Below are positions 22,620 through 34,300 of a DNA stretch of 64,000 nucleotides, piece by piece. Under the pieces are notes generated by a model. The model was given only the letters and a program-made list of their open reading frames with translations, was not told the origin of the DNA and did not search any database. Source of the stretch: Colias croceus (lineage: Eukaryota > Arthropoda > Insecta > Lepidoptera > Pieridae); NCBI RefSeq assembly GCF_905220415.1, contig NC_059555.1, positions 1,984,001 through 2,048,000 of the forward strand, in the 5' to 3' direction. The translations under genes and the position numbers were made by a program. Each line of letters begins with the position of its first letter. Positions within the stretch are counted from its first letter, which is position 1.

Positions 22620-23110
22620 CCGTATCAGAGACATCTAGTGGTGAATAGAAGAATCCAAATTAATAATGACTACAGCTTCTTTCTAATAGATGGCGCTGTA
22701 TTTAATTTCAATATTATACGGTTCATGCAATATAATGCTAACATTTTAAATCACTAAGAAAAATGTATATAGTTAAATTTTTTGATGGTTATTTAAATAT
22801 TGATATAACTGCAAACTTATAATATCACAATAATATACAAACTACTAGCGCCATCTACATCAATATCAGATTATTTTTATTTTATTACTGTGACATCTAG
22901 CGATGACTAGTAATAACTAATTGCACAAGAATTACTGCCAGATTGTAATAGATGACGCTGTTTTCAATTTCATAATCACTGAATAATAATTTATTTGCTT
23001 TAGCGAAAAAGCTTTACTTAATTAAATAATTAAAAGTAGTGGCGCCATCAACACTAATATATCCAATATCAGCGACATCTAGTGGTGACTAGAAGTATCA
23101 AAATAAAACA
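22620..23110. repeat. Degenerate repeats built on GACATCTAGTGGTG and AGATGGCGCTGT
   Basis: GACATCTAG(T/C)G(G/A)TG occurs near 22630, 22892 and 23077; AGATG(G/A)CGCTGT near 22689 and 22951; and GGCGCCATC inverses near 22851 and 23041. The spacing of about 190-260 bp suggests degenerate tandem units or several small elements. Confidence 0.55.
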
Positions 23111-23149
23111 ACCAATCTCGCTACAGTTTACATCATTCCACTGTACTGA

Positions 23150-24040
23150 AATAATGTAACAAACGGCATGACGGTCAACTTTTGAATTCAGCACGGCCAT
23201 TCCAGCCCTACTGGAATCATGTAAACGGACAATCCAATGCTAACAGAACAATAATTATTATTGTAGAGGAAACATGAGCATAATATTTTTCCGGATTTTT
23301 TATAGGATTGCGAAGAAAGTGCTAATAATGAAAAATGTTGTGTGGTTTTATGAAACCACGGTAAAAGTGAAACTTTTTTTCACACTAACTATAGACATTT
23401 AACTAAAAATTATCGTATTTGTACGATAATTATAGTTATCGTGCGTCAAGCGACATGCGCTACACAGACCAAAAAGTTTGAGACGATGTAATAAAAGTTT
23501 CACTTTAAAAAGAAACTGATCACATCAGTTCGTCAAAGTTTTCTCATGGCTAATCTCAAGAGTAGACGATATAGCAAGTCCGGCCCATTCCGGTGACCAG
23601 TCCAGCGCTATTGGGTCACTGGACTGGAATAATGTAAACCAGACCAAAATATCGTCTTCTTACATAGGTAATTGCTTGATTAATATTCCATTCCATATGC
23701 TTACTGGATTCAGTTCAATCCAGTGCCGGTTTACATTTTTCCAGTAAGCAATCCAGTATTGGACTGGATCGCTGGACTGGATTAATGTAAACCGGGCATC
23801 AAACCAGTTGCCAGACAGTTCTTTATTTATACTTTTTTGCTCGTATATAACTTAAATATAAACTAAAATAATTATAAATTAAAACAAATGTTGATCTTAT
23901 CGCTGAATAACCAGACGTACCGTCCCGAAGGAAATTGTTCAATTGAGTGCATTCCAGTGACGGATTACATTATTCAAGTAGTAAACCAGCGCCAGATTCG
24001 ATCGCTGGACTTCGACTGGAATAAAATGTAAACCTGTCAT
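23150..24040. repeat. Cluster of CTGGAATAATGTAAACC motifs in both orientations
   Basis: Variants of GGACTGGAATAATGTAAACC occur near 23209, 23621, 23773 and 24007, with inverses near 23730 and 23965. They are probably the ends of related small transposons inserted into one another. Confidence 0.5.
23331..23510. repeat. Palindrome cassette, copy 1
   Basis: Constant left part (GTGTGGTTTTATGAAACCAC, GTAAAAGTGAAACT) and constant right part (GACATGCGCTACACAGACC ... AAAGTTTCACTTT) shared with 33771-33955. The centre here is a 10-bp-arm hairpin AATTATCGTA/TACGATAATT at 23408-23431. Confidence 0.75.
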
Positions 24041-24559
24041 TACACAAACAAGCCGGCACGCACACATTCACACCATAGTCGACCACAATAATTACAGGCA
24101 GACTTTTTTTCCCATGTGGGGTAAGGGGCATATGTTTCACTGATCGATTTTCTTTAGGGACAAGTAGGTGATCAGCCTTCTGTGTCCTGCCAGACCGAGA
24201 CATTTTTTTTCTCTGTGGCCATTACGACACCAATTATTGCGCCCGCGTGATGTTATTAAAAATATTAAGTACTTAGTAATAAAATAATAATTATTCTTTA
24301 AATATAAGCAAATATGTACTTTATTTAGCACCAAATAATATATAATTAGGTAGTTATTGTTACACCTAAAATAGATATTATTTTTCTTATCTAAAACCGT
24401 GCACATACAATTTGAAATAATTTATTATTGTTCGGTAACATAACAATTTTAATATCTCACATCCTTAGCGATAAAACATTAACAAACACGGGTAAAAATC
24501 CGATAAAAATATGCACTTTATACTCCTACTATCGTAATCATTATAAGTACGAACATTGA
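24041..24559. other. Intergenic upstream of SDR 2's 3' end
   Basis: No gene recognised. AT-rich, with short open frames that have no family resemblance. Confidence 0.4.
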
Positions 24560-25297
24560 TTATACTTTGAACATCATACCATTATCAGACACAAAGTTAG
24601 CACCAGTAATTCCTTTCGCCTTATCGCTCGCTAAAAACAAGGTAAGATCGGCAATTTCTTCTGGTTCAGATACACGATCCAAAAGAGTCTGTTTCTGCAA
24701 AGCTTCCCATGTGAAAGGGCTATTAGTGTTTTCCAAAATATCGGTTCTTACCGGCCCAGGGCTTATGGTATTGACTCTCACCTTATACGGAGATAATTCT
24801 ATCGCAACGTCTTGGGCAAAGTGATTTAGAGCAGCTTTCGAAATACCGTACATCATAATACCCGGGGATGCTTTCTGTCCAGCGATACTAGATATATTAA
24901 TAATATTCCCTTTAGTTTCAATCAAATGTGGTGTCACTAGCTTCGTCAAATGAACCACTGCTCGGAAATTTACTTTCATAACTTCTTCGTATGATTTTAA
25001 CAAGTCCCCTGTAAGGACACTCCCCGGAAACGATGATCCCGCGTTGTTAACTAAGATATCTATTTTACCGTATTTGTTTATTGTCTCTTTGACTATTCTT
25101 ACAATGTCTTCATCGTTTCCCAGTTCTGCTTTGATAACAAGAGGGTCTTTGCATCGGGCTGCCACAGCGCTTAGTTTACTTTCGTTTCTTCCAACCATAA
25201 CTACGTGGGCTCCTTCATTGCTGAATTTTTCAGCAATTGCTGCTCCGATTCCAGAACTTGAACCAGTGACAATAGCCACTTTGTTTTTTAGACTCAT
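24560..25297 (-). CDS. Short-chain dehydrogenase/reductase 2
   Basis: Single-exon, 245 residues. All classical SDR motifs are present: TGSSSGIG at 11-18, NNAG at 84-87, KVNF with N110, NISS with Ser137 as catalytic serine, and YGISK with Y150 and K154, followed by the PGPVRTD motif. It is predicted to be a soluble NAD(P)-dependent oxidoreductase. It is about 80% identical to SDR 1 overall, but the first ~165 bp of coding sequence downstream of residue ~12 is almost identical (two differences), which suggests gene conversion or very recent exchange. Same strand and head-to-tail with its neighbours, each with its own presumed promoter. The substrate is unknown. Confidence 0.95.
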   Translation of the reverse strand: MSLKNKVAIVTGSSSGIGAAIAEKFSNEGAHVVMVGRNESKLSAVAARCKDPLVIKAELGNDEDIVRIVKETINKYGKIDILVNNAGSSFPGSVLTGDLLKSYEEVMKVNFRAVVHLTKLVTPHLIETKGNIINISSIAGQKASPGIMMYGISKAALNHFAQDVAIELSPYKVRVNTISPGPVRTDILENTNSPFTWEALQKQTLLDRVSEPEEIADLTLFLASDKAKGITGANFVSDNGMMFKV

Positions 25298-25539
25298 TTT
25301 CGTGACAAACGTTGACGTGAATGCACTGTAGGTAAGCGAATGATAAGAAGTTGAAATTTTTAATCAGTATATTATCGTTTTACTTATGTTAGCGTTCAAA
25401 TAAAAAGATTTAATTACCTATAGGTACATCCTTTTCTAGACATTTCTTTTGGTTTAGTGAAACGAGTTCATTAGATCCAATTTTTATGTAGGTACCTAAT
25501 TATTTATTACTTTCTCACATATTAATATAATAATACTTG

Positions 25540-25720
25540 CTGTACCGGCAAACGTTGTTCTGCCTTTCTCTTATGACTTAAGTGTATGAAAAATAGATGT
25601 TGTCGGATTCCCAGATCTACTATGGATATACATACACATATAATTTCGTAAAAAATCAGTCAGGTCGTTTCGGAAGAGTCTACAAACACCTCGACTCGGG
25701 ATTTTTATATAGGTATATGT
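25540..25720 (+). repeat. Short interspersed repeat (GCAAACGTTGTTCTGCC type)
   Basis: CCGGCAAACGTTGTTCTGCC, a central ATACATACACATA and an end near CTCGGGATTTTTATATAGG match a dispersed lepidopteran repeat type that I recognise by pattern only. It has no coding capacity. Confidence 0.5.
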
Positions 25721-26285
25721 TAACTTACATTACACTTTTATTGATGAATCACGTCGCAAGGAAATAACCATTTCGAACGCATGCAGAAAGTAGGTACTGC
25801 ACGAAGAAAGTAAAAAATATGTTTTTTTGTCAAGTGACGGAAATTGGAATCCTTATGGACTGTTATACCTTCCAGTGGGCTGTTACAAGCAAGGATTAAT
25901 GTATTAAGAATGAGATGACTTTTCACAAAGATTAACAAAAAAAAAAAAACAAAATAATATTGAGTTTGGCTCTTAGTGTATGGAAAACTTAATATTTAGG
26001 TAAAGGAAGTTGTGTCCTTCAGACATATTTTTTTTACATAAATGCGTTCAAACATTGATAACGCACACAAACATTATTTACCACATTTTCGTTAATTTGC
26101 TTCCAACAAATTTTAGTACCTAACCAACTTTTGTATTTATTATTATTTATATCAATACCGCCACTATGGTAAGGTACTACGTAGCTATATTATTCATTAT
26201 ATTTCTTTACCATAATATAATTAATTTTTATCACATTACACTGCACTATCTATGCATTTGAATTATCTAAAGTTTTGTATAAATA

Positions 26286-27029
26286 TTATTTTTTCAGCAA
26301 TTCTCCATTATCGGCCACAAAGATAGAACCAGTAATTCCTATAGCTTTATCGCTGACTAAAAACAACGCAAGTTCTGCAATCTCAACTGCTTCAGACACT
26401 CTATTTAGTGCTGTCTGTTTTGGCACGTCCTCCCAACATATAGGAGCATTTGTATTTTCCAAAATATCAGTTCGCACCGGTCCAGGGCTTATAACGTTGA
26501 CTCTTACTTTGTAGGGAGCTAATTCCTTAGCCACGTCTTTAGAAAAATGGTCTAATGCAGCCTTCGAAGCTGAATACATCATCAAAAAAGGTACTGGCGA
26601 TGGTTGCTGAGCGTTTATGCTCGAAATGTTGACTATCGATCCTTTAGTTTTTATCAGCTCATACGCGGCTAGTTGCGTCAAGTGCACGATCGCACGGAAG
26701 TTTATTTTCATCACTTCATCATACGATTTCAATAGATCTCCATATAAAATACTGCCCATAACATTTGTTCCAGCGTTATTAACTAAAATGTCTATTTTAT
26801 CGAATCGTTTAAGTGTTTCTTTTATGATTCTCACTGTGTCGTCTTCGTTGCCGAGTTCTGCTTTGATTAATAAAGGTTCTTTACATTTTGCGGCTACAGC
26901 AGCGAGTTTCTTTTCGTTTCGTCCAACCATAACAACTTGTGCTCCTTCATTGCTGAACTTTTCAGCTATAGCAGCTCCTATGCCAGAGCTGGCTCCAGTA
27001 ACTATCGCAACTTTGTTTATTAAACTCAT
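26286..27029 (-). CDS. Short-chain dehydrogenase/reductase 3
   Basis: Single-exon, 247 residues, with the full motif set: TGASSGIG at 11-18, NNAG at 84-87, KINF with N110, NISS with Ser137, and YSASK with Y152 and K156, then PGPVRTD. It is the most divergent of the three tandem copies (AKCKEPLLIKAELGNEDD against ARCKDPLVIKAELGNDED). The ATG at 27029 is preceded by AAAAATGAG, a reasonable insect start context. Soluble NAD(P)-dependent oxidoreductase by family; reaction and substrate unknown. Confidence 0.95.
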   Translation of the reverse strand: MSLINKVAIVTGASSGIGAAIAEKFSNEGAQVVMVGRNEKKLAAVAAKCKEPLLIKAELGNEDDTVRIIKETLKRFDKIDILVNNAGTNVMGSILYGDLLKSYDEVMKINFRAIVHLTQLAAYELIKTKGSIVNISSINAQQPSPVPFLMMYSASKAALDHFSKDVAKELAPYKVRVNVISPGPVRTDILENTNAPICWEDVPKQTALNRVSEAVEIAELALFLVSDKAIGITGSIFVADNGELLKK

Positions 27030-27999
27030 TTTTCCGCGAGCGTTTACAACAATTACGAAAGTTGAACTGAAATGAGCACAATTGGTATTTGTATGTATGA
27101 ATTAATACATGTTTCTTCCTTTATGGTTCAGTCAGAAATGTAATTAATTGGTCGGCATGCTCCATGAATTGATTTCAATTGCGGTCAATATTTTCCTATT
27201 TCTATCGGTAGTATGTTCCAAAATAATTTTATTTAGTCTTAGAGGAGGTATAATGTAATACGTGTACTGTGCAACTCAGTGAACGCATTTTTGTATTTCA
27301 TTATAATAATATAAGGTTTTACAAAGTAAGTTAGGTAGTTTAAACGGAGTCTGTTTTAGTTTTATATTCGAACCTACCTATATTAGGTACCTATATAGGA
27401 ATGTATAATCAACAAATGAAGTTCATATAATTCGTCTAACCGTACCCAATTTGAGTTTTAATTTCAAAAACGTCGCAATATTGATGAATATCATCCACTT
27501 TTATTTGATGCAATGAAGATTGATCTGATGCGTTGCAATTCTCAAATTACACGTTTGCAGAATATAATTTATACGAGCAATTGATGGGCATTTCAGACGA
27601 AAAAGGAATAAAATACGATGTCGAATGATAAGTAACATTTAATACGAGTATTACTACAATTAATTACAATAAATTTTACGATATTTAGGTAGGTATGCAG
27701 TTTACGTGACGCGTCTCACCCAAGTCTCACCTTCAATATTCACTACAGTAAAATGTGTCACCTAGGTACTAGATAATATTATTACTCTATTAAATATGTG
27801 CAAGCATTAATAACAATATATTAATACCTATGAATTAGGTGAGGGTGGAGGAGGAGGAGGAATTAGCTTGTATAGTGGAGATTTTACGATCTGATATATT
27901 GTACGCCTGCTGTAAAATTATAGCTAGTTGGTGTAACGCATAATTATAAATAAAAAAAAAATAAAAAAAATAACATATAATCTCTATTCTATATGATTC
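27030..27999. other. Intergenic, no gene recognised
   Basis: AT-rich DNA between the SDR and first CRAL-TRIO genes. A short purine-rich run (GTGGAGGAGGAGGAGG) lies at about 27844-27861. Confidence 0.45.
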
Positions 28000-28255
28000 T
28001 ATACTAATATCATATACAAAGCTGAAGAGTTTGCTTGTCTGTTTGTTTGCTTGACGCGCTAATCTCAGGAACCAAGCGTCCGATTTTAAAAATGATTTCA
28101 CTTTTGGATTATTCCTTTTATCAAGGAAGGCTAGGCTATTAAAGGTAGTGTTAGCTACTATTTAGTATTCTGTACATAGGTATATTAACACACTCAGACT
28201 AATAAGAGCGGAGGAATGCGATTAAAACCGCGGGACACAGCTAGTAAATAATAAA
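28000..28255 (+). repeat. Short interspersed repeat, family C
   Basis: TACTAATAT..., GAAGAGTTTGCTTGTCTG, GACGCGCTAATCTCAGGAACC and the end CCGCGGGACACAGCTAGTA match copies at 28820-29137, 37178-37320, 31620-31770 (reverse), 49495-49680 (reverse) and 56010-56205 (reverse). Confidence 0.7.
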
Positions 28256-28323
28256 TCATTCAAATTTTGTACTCATTTAATTCCCATATATTTATACACA
28301 GTATTTTATCACAGACAGTTTCC

Positions 28324-31300
28324 TTAATCAATATCAAGTTTTTTAAAAGAGCCTTCTAGACCGCCGAAAATATCAGAGATAGTTTTTGGTTTTCCAGGCC
28401 TTAGAGACTCTACTACTCGTTTCTTATTTTCATTTTCGAAGTACGATGCGTTCGCTCGTAGTTTGGAAATCAGCTCATCTGCAAGAAATAGGGGAAATAT
28501 CATTGTCGTCTAATTTTTCGTCTATCTATATTTTAAAATTAATCTGCATCTGTTTATCAGCTTAGGCTATATTTAATTCTTTTATATCTATACTAATATT
28601 ATAAAGAGGAAAGGTTTGTAATTATGTATGTATGTATGTATGTAAGGATTTCACGCATAAACTACTGGACCGATTTCAAAAATTCTTTCGCCATTAGAAA
28701 ACTGCATCTTCACTGAGCAAAATAGGTTAGGTTTTATCCCGGAAATCCCACGGGAACGGGAACTATGCGGGTATTGCTTTGAAAACGCGGGCGAAGCCGC
28801 GGGCGGAAAGCTTGTGATCTATCTATAGTAATATTATAAAGCCGAAGAGTTTGTTTGTTTGAACGCGCTAAACTCAGGAACTACTGAACGCGCTAAACTC
28901 AGGAACTACTGAACGCGCTAAACTCAGGAACTACTGAACGCGCTAAACTCAGGAACTACTGAACGCGTTAAACTCAGGAACTACTGAACGCGCTAAACTC
29001 AGGAACTACTGGTCCGATTTGAAAAATTATTTCGGTTTTAGATTGCTCATTTATCGGCTATATAATATATATCATCACGCTGCGCTAAGGCCAACAGGAG
29101 CGTAGCAATGCGGGTGAAACCGCGGGGCGCAGCTAGTAATTAATAATAATTATGCATACTGATATTTTTATACAGGGTGTAATCGTTAAAAGTGCACAAG
29201 CGATTATTCCGTAACTATTGCAGATACCAAAAAACTTTAAACTGATATCGAAAGTACTTAACCTAATGAGTAAAATGGCCATAATAAATTTTTAAAAATA
29301 AAACGAGAAATAGCCATAAATGTTACATTAAACGCTCCCATACATTTTATTTCCCATACATTTTGTATTCATAGTAGATTTTCGAAGTGATGTCCTCATT
29401 GTGCAATACAATGAGGAGCTCTATTTTCAGTTTCTAAATGAACTTCCCTTCAAATTTGCGAAGTAATTAAAGTAGAAAACCAAAAAAGAAAGAAAAAGCT
29501 AAAATCTTTCATATTAAATGTACTAGGTTGATCCAAAAGTAAATAATTGGGTATTTCCTGTGCACATAAAAATATAAAATAAATGTTTTTTGCTTGCTCA
29601 TGTATTCACTAAGTATTAAGAATCACAAAAAAATCATATCAACAGGCCACGTTTCCAATTATTTACATTAATTTGAATGTGAACCGTGCGTGCCAGAATG
29701 TTTCCCGACGAAAAGAAGAAACAACGATTCGACATGTAGAGGGTAAATTTCTAAATTTTTAATGATATCAGGATAATTTTTTGTCACTTTTTGTGATCAT
29801 GGACGTTACCCGAGTTCACCATGTTTATGCTGAAACCAAAAAACAATCAATGTCCTGGATGCGAGCTTCCAAAGTGACGATGAAGAAATTGAAAATCAGT
29901 AGGTTAGATTAAAGCGGTAGTTTTTTGGGACGCTGAAGGAATAATTTATGGTGGAATATTTTAAAAAGGTAGCCACTTTATTGGGCTCTTACTAAACAGA
30001 CCAAATTAAAAGATTGCGGTAGGTTAGTAAGGAAAAGAGACATGGCAAACTGCGGACCTGAACGCTGTTTCACCAAGACAACGCACCAGATCACAAAGCG
30101 TCAGTTGCGATGGCTGCCATTCAAAAATAGGCATTCCAAATGCTTGAACACCTACCCTATTTTTTAGATCTAGCTCCTATTTACTTTTATCTCTTTCCTC
30201 GGCACAAGAAACACTTTCTTAGCAATACATTATTAAGACGACAGCGATGTGATGGCCGCGTGGAGGGGTTTTTGTGGATGAAGTCAAAGTTTTTTTTTTA
30301 AGTTTTAGAAAATAAATATTGAAGTATATTTTCTAGTTAGAAGACTATCTAGAGAACTACATAATTATTATTACCGTAATGACCTTGTTTAATATTGATT
30401 ATCATTACTTTTGGATCAACCCATGTACATGGGATATTCGTATCTCCTTACCTATCTCATACTAAATGTATGGGAGGGTTTCAAGTTAATTTTTTAGATA
30501 TTTCTCGTTTTATTTTTAAAAATTTATTATGGCCATTTTACTCATTAGGTTAAATACTTTCGATATCAGTTTAAAGTTTTTTGATATCTGTAATAGTTAC
30601 GGAATAATCGCCTGTGCACACTTAACGATTACACCCTGTATAAACTAATGGTGTTTACAATGTAAAGGTTACACATACTTATCAATCAAACAATACTAAT
30701 CAGGAACAATTAACGAAATAGACTCATGATGATGATGATGATGATTAACAAACCAAAATTTTAAGGTCAATTACGCTTACACACCTCTACATTCCAACGA
30801 CGACTTATAACTGCCACCAAAATCCTTAGGCAGCGCTTCAATAGGGAAATGCTTCTTAACACTCTCAGAACCAACAGTATGGATGCCGAGGATGTCCATC
30901 ATTTCCTTCTTTAAGAACGGCTTCATCATCATCACCACTCTGTCGATGAAGGATGGTGCGTTGATGAATTGAAGACCCATTAGTTTGACTAGCATTGCTT
31001 CCTGGAAATTGTTTTGTTAATGTAATACGATTTTTGAAATATGTATTTGCGTTCATGTACCTACCTACAATAATTTATCTTACCTACATAGTTTAAAACA
31101 AAGTCGCTTACTCTGTCCCAATGTTCTTAATAATATGTGATCAGTGATATGTCCATATAGTTATATGAATATCTTTAAAACTACGCAACGGAATTTTATG
31201 CAATTTTTTCATAGATTGAAGAGGAACATTCAAGAGGAATGTTTTAGTATACCTAATTTATTAGGTTTTAGTAAAAGCGGGCGAATCCGGGGCGGACTGG

Positions 31301-34300
31301 CAATATAAAATAATATTTACGTAGGTATTCTTTTTATTATGTACGTATTATCTTAATAGTTAAATACATATTTTATGTAGGTATATTAATTAATTATTAA
31401 AATGATCATTCACACAATTACATTTTCGTGATCACCAGTCCATGAAGAAATCGTAAAGTTTATTATATAACAATGTTGGTATATTTTTTATTATTCATAT
31501 TCAAACTTATCTAGTTACTTAGTTAATTAAAATATTAAATATTTACAAAAAGATAAAATATTATACCCATAACGTATATGTATTGTAATGAATTGTTTGT
31601 TAAGTTGGTACTTATTTAAAACTAGCTGCTCCGCGCGGTTTCAACCCCGTGGCTCCACTCCTGTTGGTCGTAGCGTGATGATATAATATAGCGGATAGCC
31701 TATAGCCTTCCTCGATAAATCATATTAGTCTAATCTAATCTATATACCTATCATATTAGTATAGATTTAAATCCTGTATAATATTTATTATTTATTTAGT
31801 TTAGATAGAATGAACACTACATAGGTAGGTATATGATTATAATATCGGAAACGTTTAATTAATCTTTTGCAACAAAGGTCGAGAATGTAGATAATATTTT
31901 AGGCATCACGTCCGCACGTATTGTGTGATGTGATGATGTGCAATGATCCAATGAATGAGAATATTTATTTTAATAATCAGTATTTAATAATAGGTAAATA
32001 ATATTGCAATGCGATAATTGTAAACACATGGAAAAGAGAAGACCATTTTGTAAAAAAAATCTACTGAATATTCGCATAACAAAAGTATAAATCAAATTAT
32101 TCTATAATCATCATTATCATATTTTTAATGTAACCGACTCCTTTCGGCTCTATTTTGACCCGCTTTAAACGGACAGATTTAATTAAAACTTTGTACACTT
32201 ATCAAGAATCTGTGACAGTACAATTACTTCATGAGTTTAACCGTGTTTCTTTAAGTTAAAACAATTATTTATATATAAACTAACCTGTAAATAGTACAAA
32301 AACTGCTGCAGATTGACCAAGTCAATTCTAGTGACATGCCCTAGGGTCATTCCTTCGAAGTCAATCACAAAGGTGATGCCGGGCCACGTGCCTTCCTCGT
32401 ATTGATAGAAATCCAGTACCATGAGGCATGCTCTGAAAAGAGGTTTTTTTTTATTATTTTTATATCTGTACAAATAGCACGTTAGAATTTCTACAGCTTA
32501 TAGCTTTGTAATTCTGGTACGTAAGCTACATCAGAACCAATAATAATCAACTTCTGTTCAGTGGTTTTCGCATGAAAGAAAAACAAACATATCTACCTCT
32601 ACACATCTATGATATTCGCATTCTTATTTTTATAGTACGAATAATTGAGCCCAAATCGAGTTATTAGCCTATTTTATAGGTAATACGGAGGAAGGAAGGC
32701 AGGAATAAAGGAAGGGACGAGGAAGACTAGGAAAAGCTTTCGTTGCTAATCCGTGTTCGCGCAAATATTGGTAGGTAACTGAGTTCAATTTTAAATCACA
32801 CTGTGATTACACTACCATAAGTTAAAATTTGACCTTTTGATTTAAATGGCTTCTACCTGACATGTTTTGCATTTAAATAATATTTTATATATATTTAATA
32901 AATATACCTCTAGATTCGACAAATGTGCATTGTAATGCAAAAAACCGTATGTAAGTAGGTATTAACTATTAATATGTAATCATGGTGGATAGAATACTCT
33001 AAAATACATACGAAAAGACGATTGAATATTAATAATGTACCATTCGAATTTAGACGTCATGATTAACAAAGGATGATTTCAAGGATATACCGTAGGTACT
33101 AGCTTTACACCCGTGGCTTCGCCCGTGTTTTCGAAGAAAAACCCGCATAGTTCCCGTTCCCATGGGGTTTCTGGGATAAAATCTATCCAATGTGTTAATC
33201 CAAGTTACCGTCTATATGTGTGCTAAATTACATTGTAATCGGTTCAGTACTATTTGCGTGAAAGAGTAACAAACATACATATATACACATAGGTACACAT
33301 ACATCCATCCTCACAAACATTCGCATTTATAATATTAGTAGGTAGGAGTAGGATACTAAAACTGAAATTATTGTAGTATTAAGGTAAACTTACTTGATAG
33401 CCTCAGAAAATACAAATACTTTGGGGTCTGTGTTTAGGAAGTGTGTGTAGAATATAGCATAACCCTCTTTCGTTCTGGTGGGTAGAAGTGTGAGTAATCT
33501 GAAACATAATACACAATAAATTATAATTTAAATATAAATGTTCGTTTGTAATAGTTTCATTAAAACAATTAAAGATTGATTACATGCATGTATATTGTGG
33601 AAGTACCACCTTACACCAAAAATAACTAGGTTCGTATGGTAAATATTTTTTGTGTATATTATTATAATTAGGTATCTATGTTGACCATAAGGTCCATAGG
33701 TCCAAACTGATTTCTATGATAGGACCAGTATTATTGCAAAATAAGAGACTGGTAACGTTAGGCAAATGTAAAAAAAATGTTGTGTGGTTTTATGAAACCA
33801 CGGTAAAAGTGAAACTGTTCGAACGGTTCCGAACACTGCTTTGTGTAGCGCATGTCGCGTGCCGAGTAGGTATACCTACTCGGCAGCCGCGATACACGCG
33901 ACATGCGCTACACAGACCAAAAAGTTTGAGACGATGTAATAAAAGTTTCGCTTTAAAAATAATAATGATAAATATCTGTATAAAAGTATGTATAAGTACT
34001 TACAAATTGTTCAAAGTCCGTTCAACGCCAGCGTCGAACTTGCGATCCTTAAAGTATTGTGTAAATAGCGTCTTCAACGTTAGGTTTAGATCTAGTACTT
34101 GCTTCGTAACACCTGTACTTTTGTTGCAAGAGTGGTATGCCAGGATGAGGTCCATGTCTGTAATGGTAGACCTATTTAGTTTTTATATGACTGTGTACTT
34201 AGACTGCGTATGAAGAATTTTTGTGGTGCATTGTGCATCATAAATGACTAGCTTACCACCCGCAGCTTCGCTCGCTTTGTCCAAAACCTAATACGTACCT

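Noticed and set aside
28861..29010. Regular 25-bp repeats resembling a CRISPR-like array
   Set aside because: The units abut without spacers and lie inside a eukaryotic dispersed repeat.
33716..34213. 165-codon plus-strand frame
   Set aside because: It covers the palindrome cassette and the antisense of CRAL-TRIO 1 exon 2; the minus-strand exon explains the conservation.
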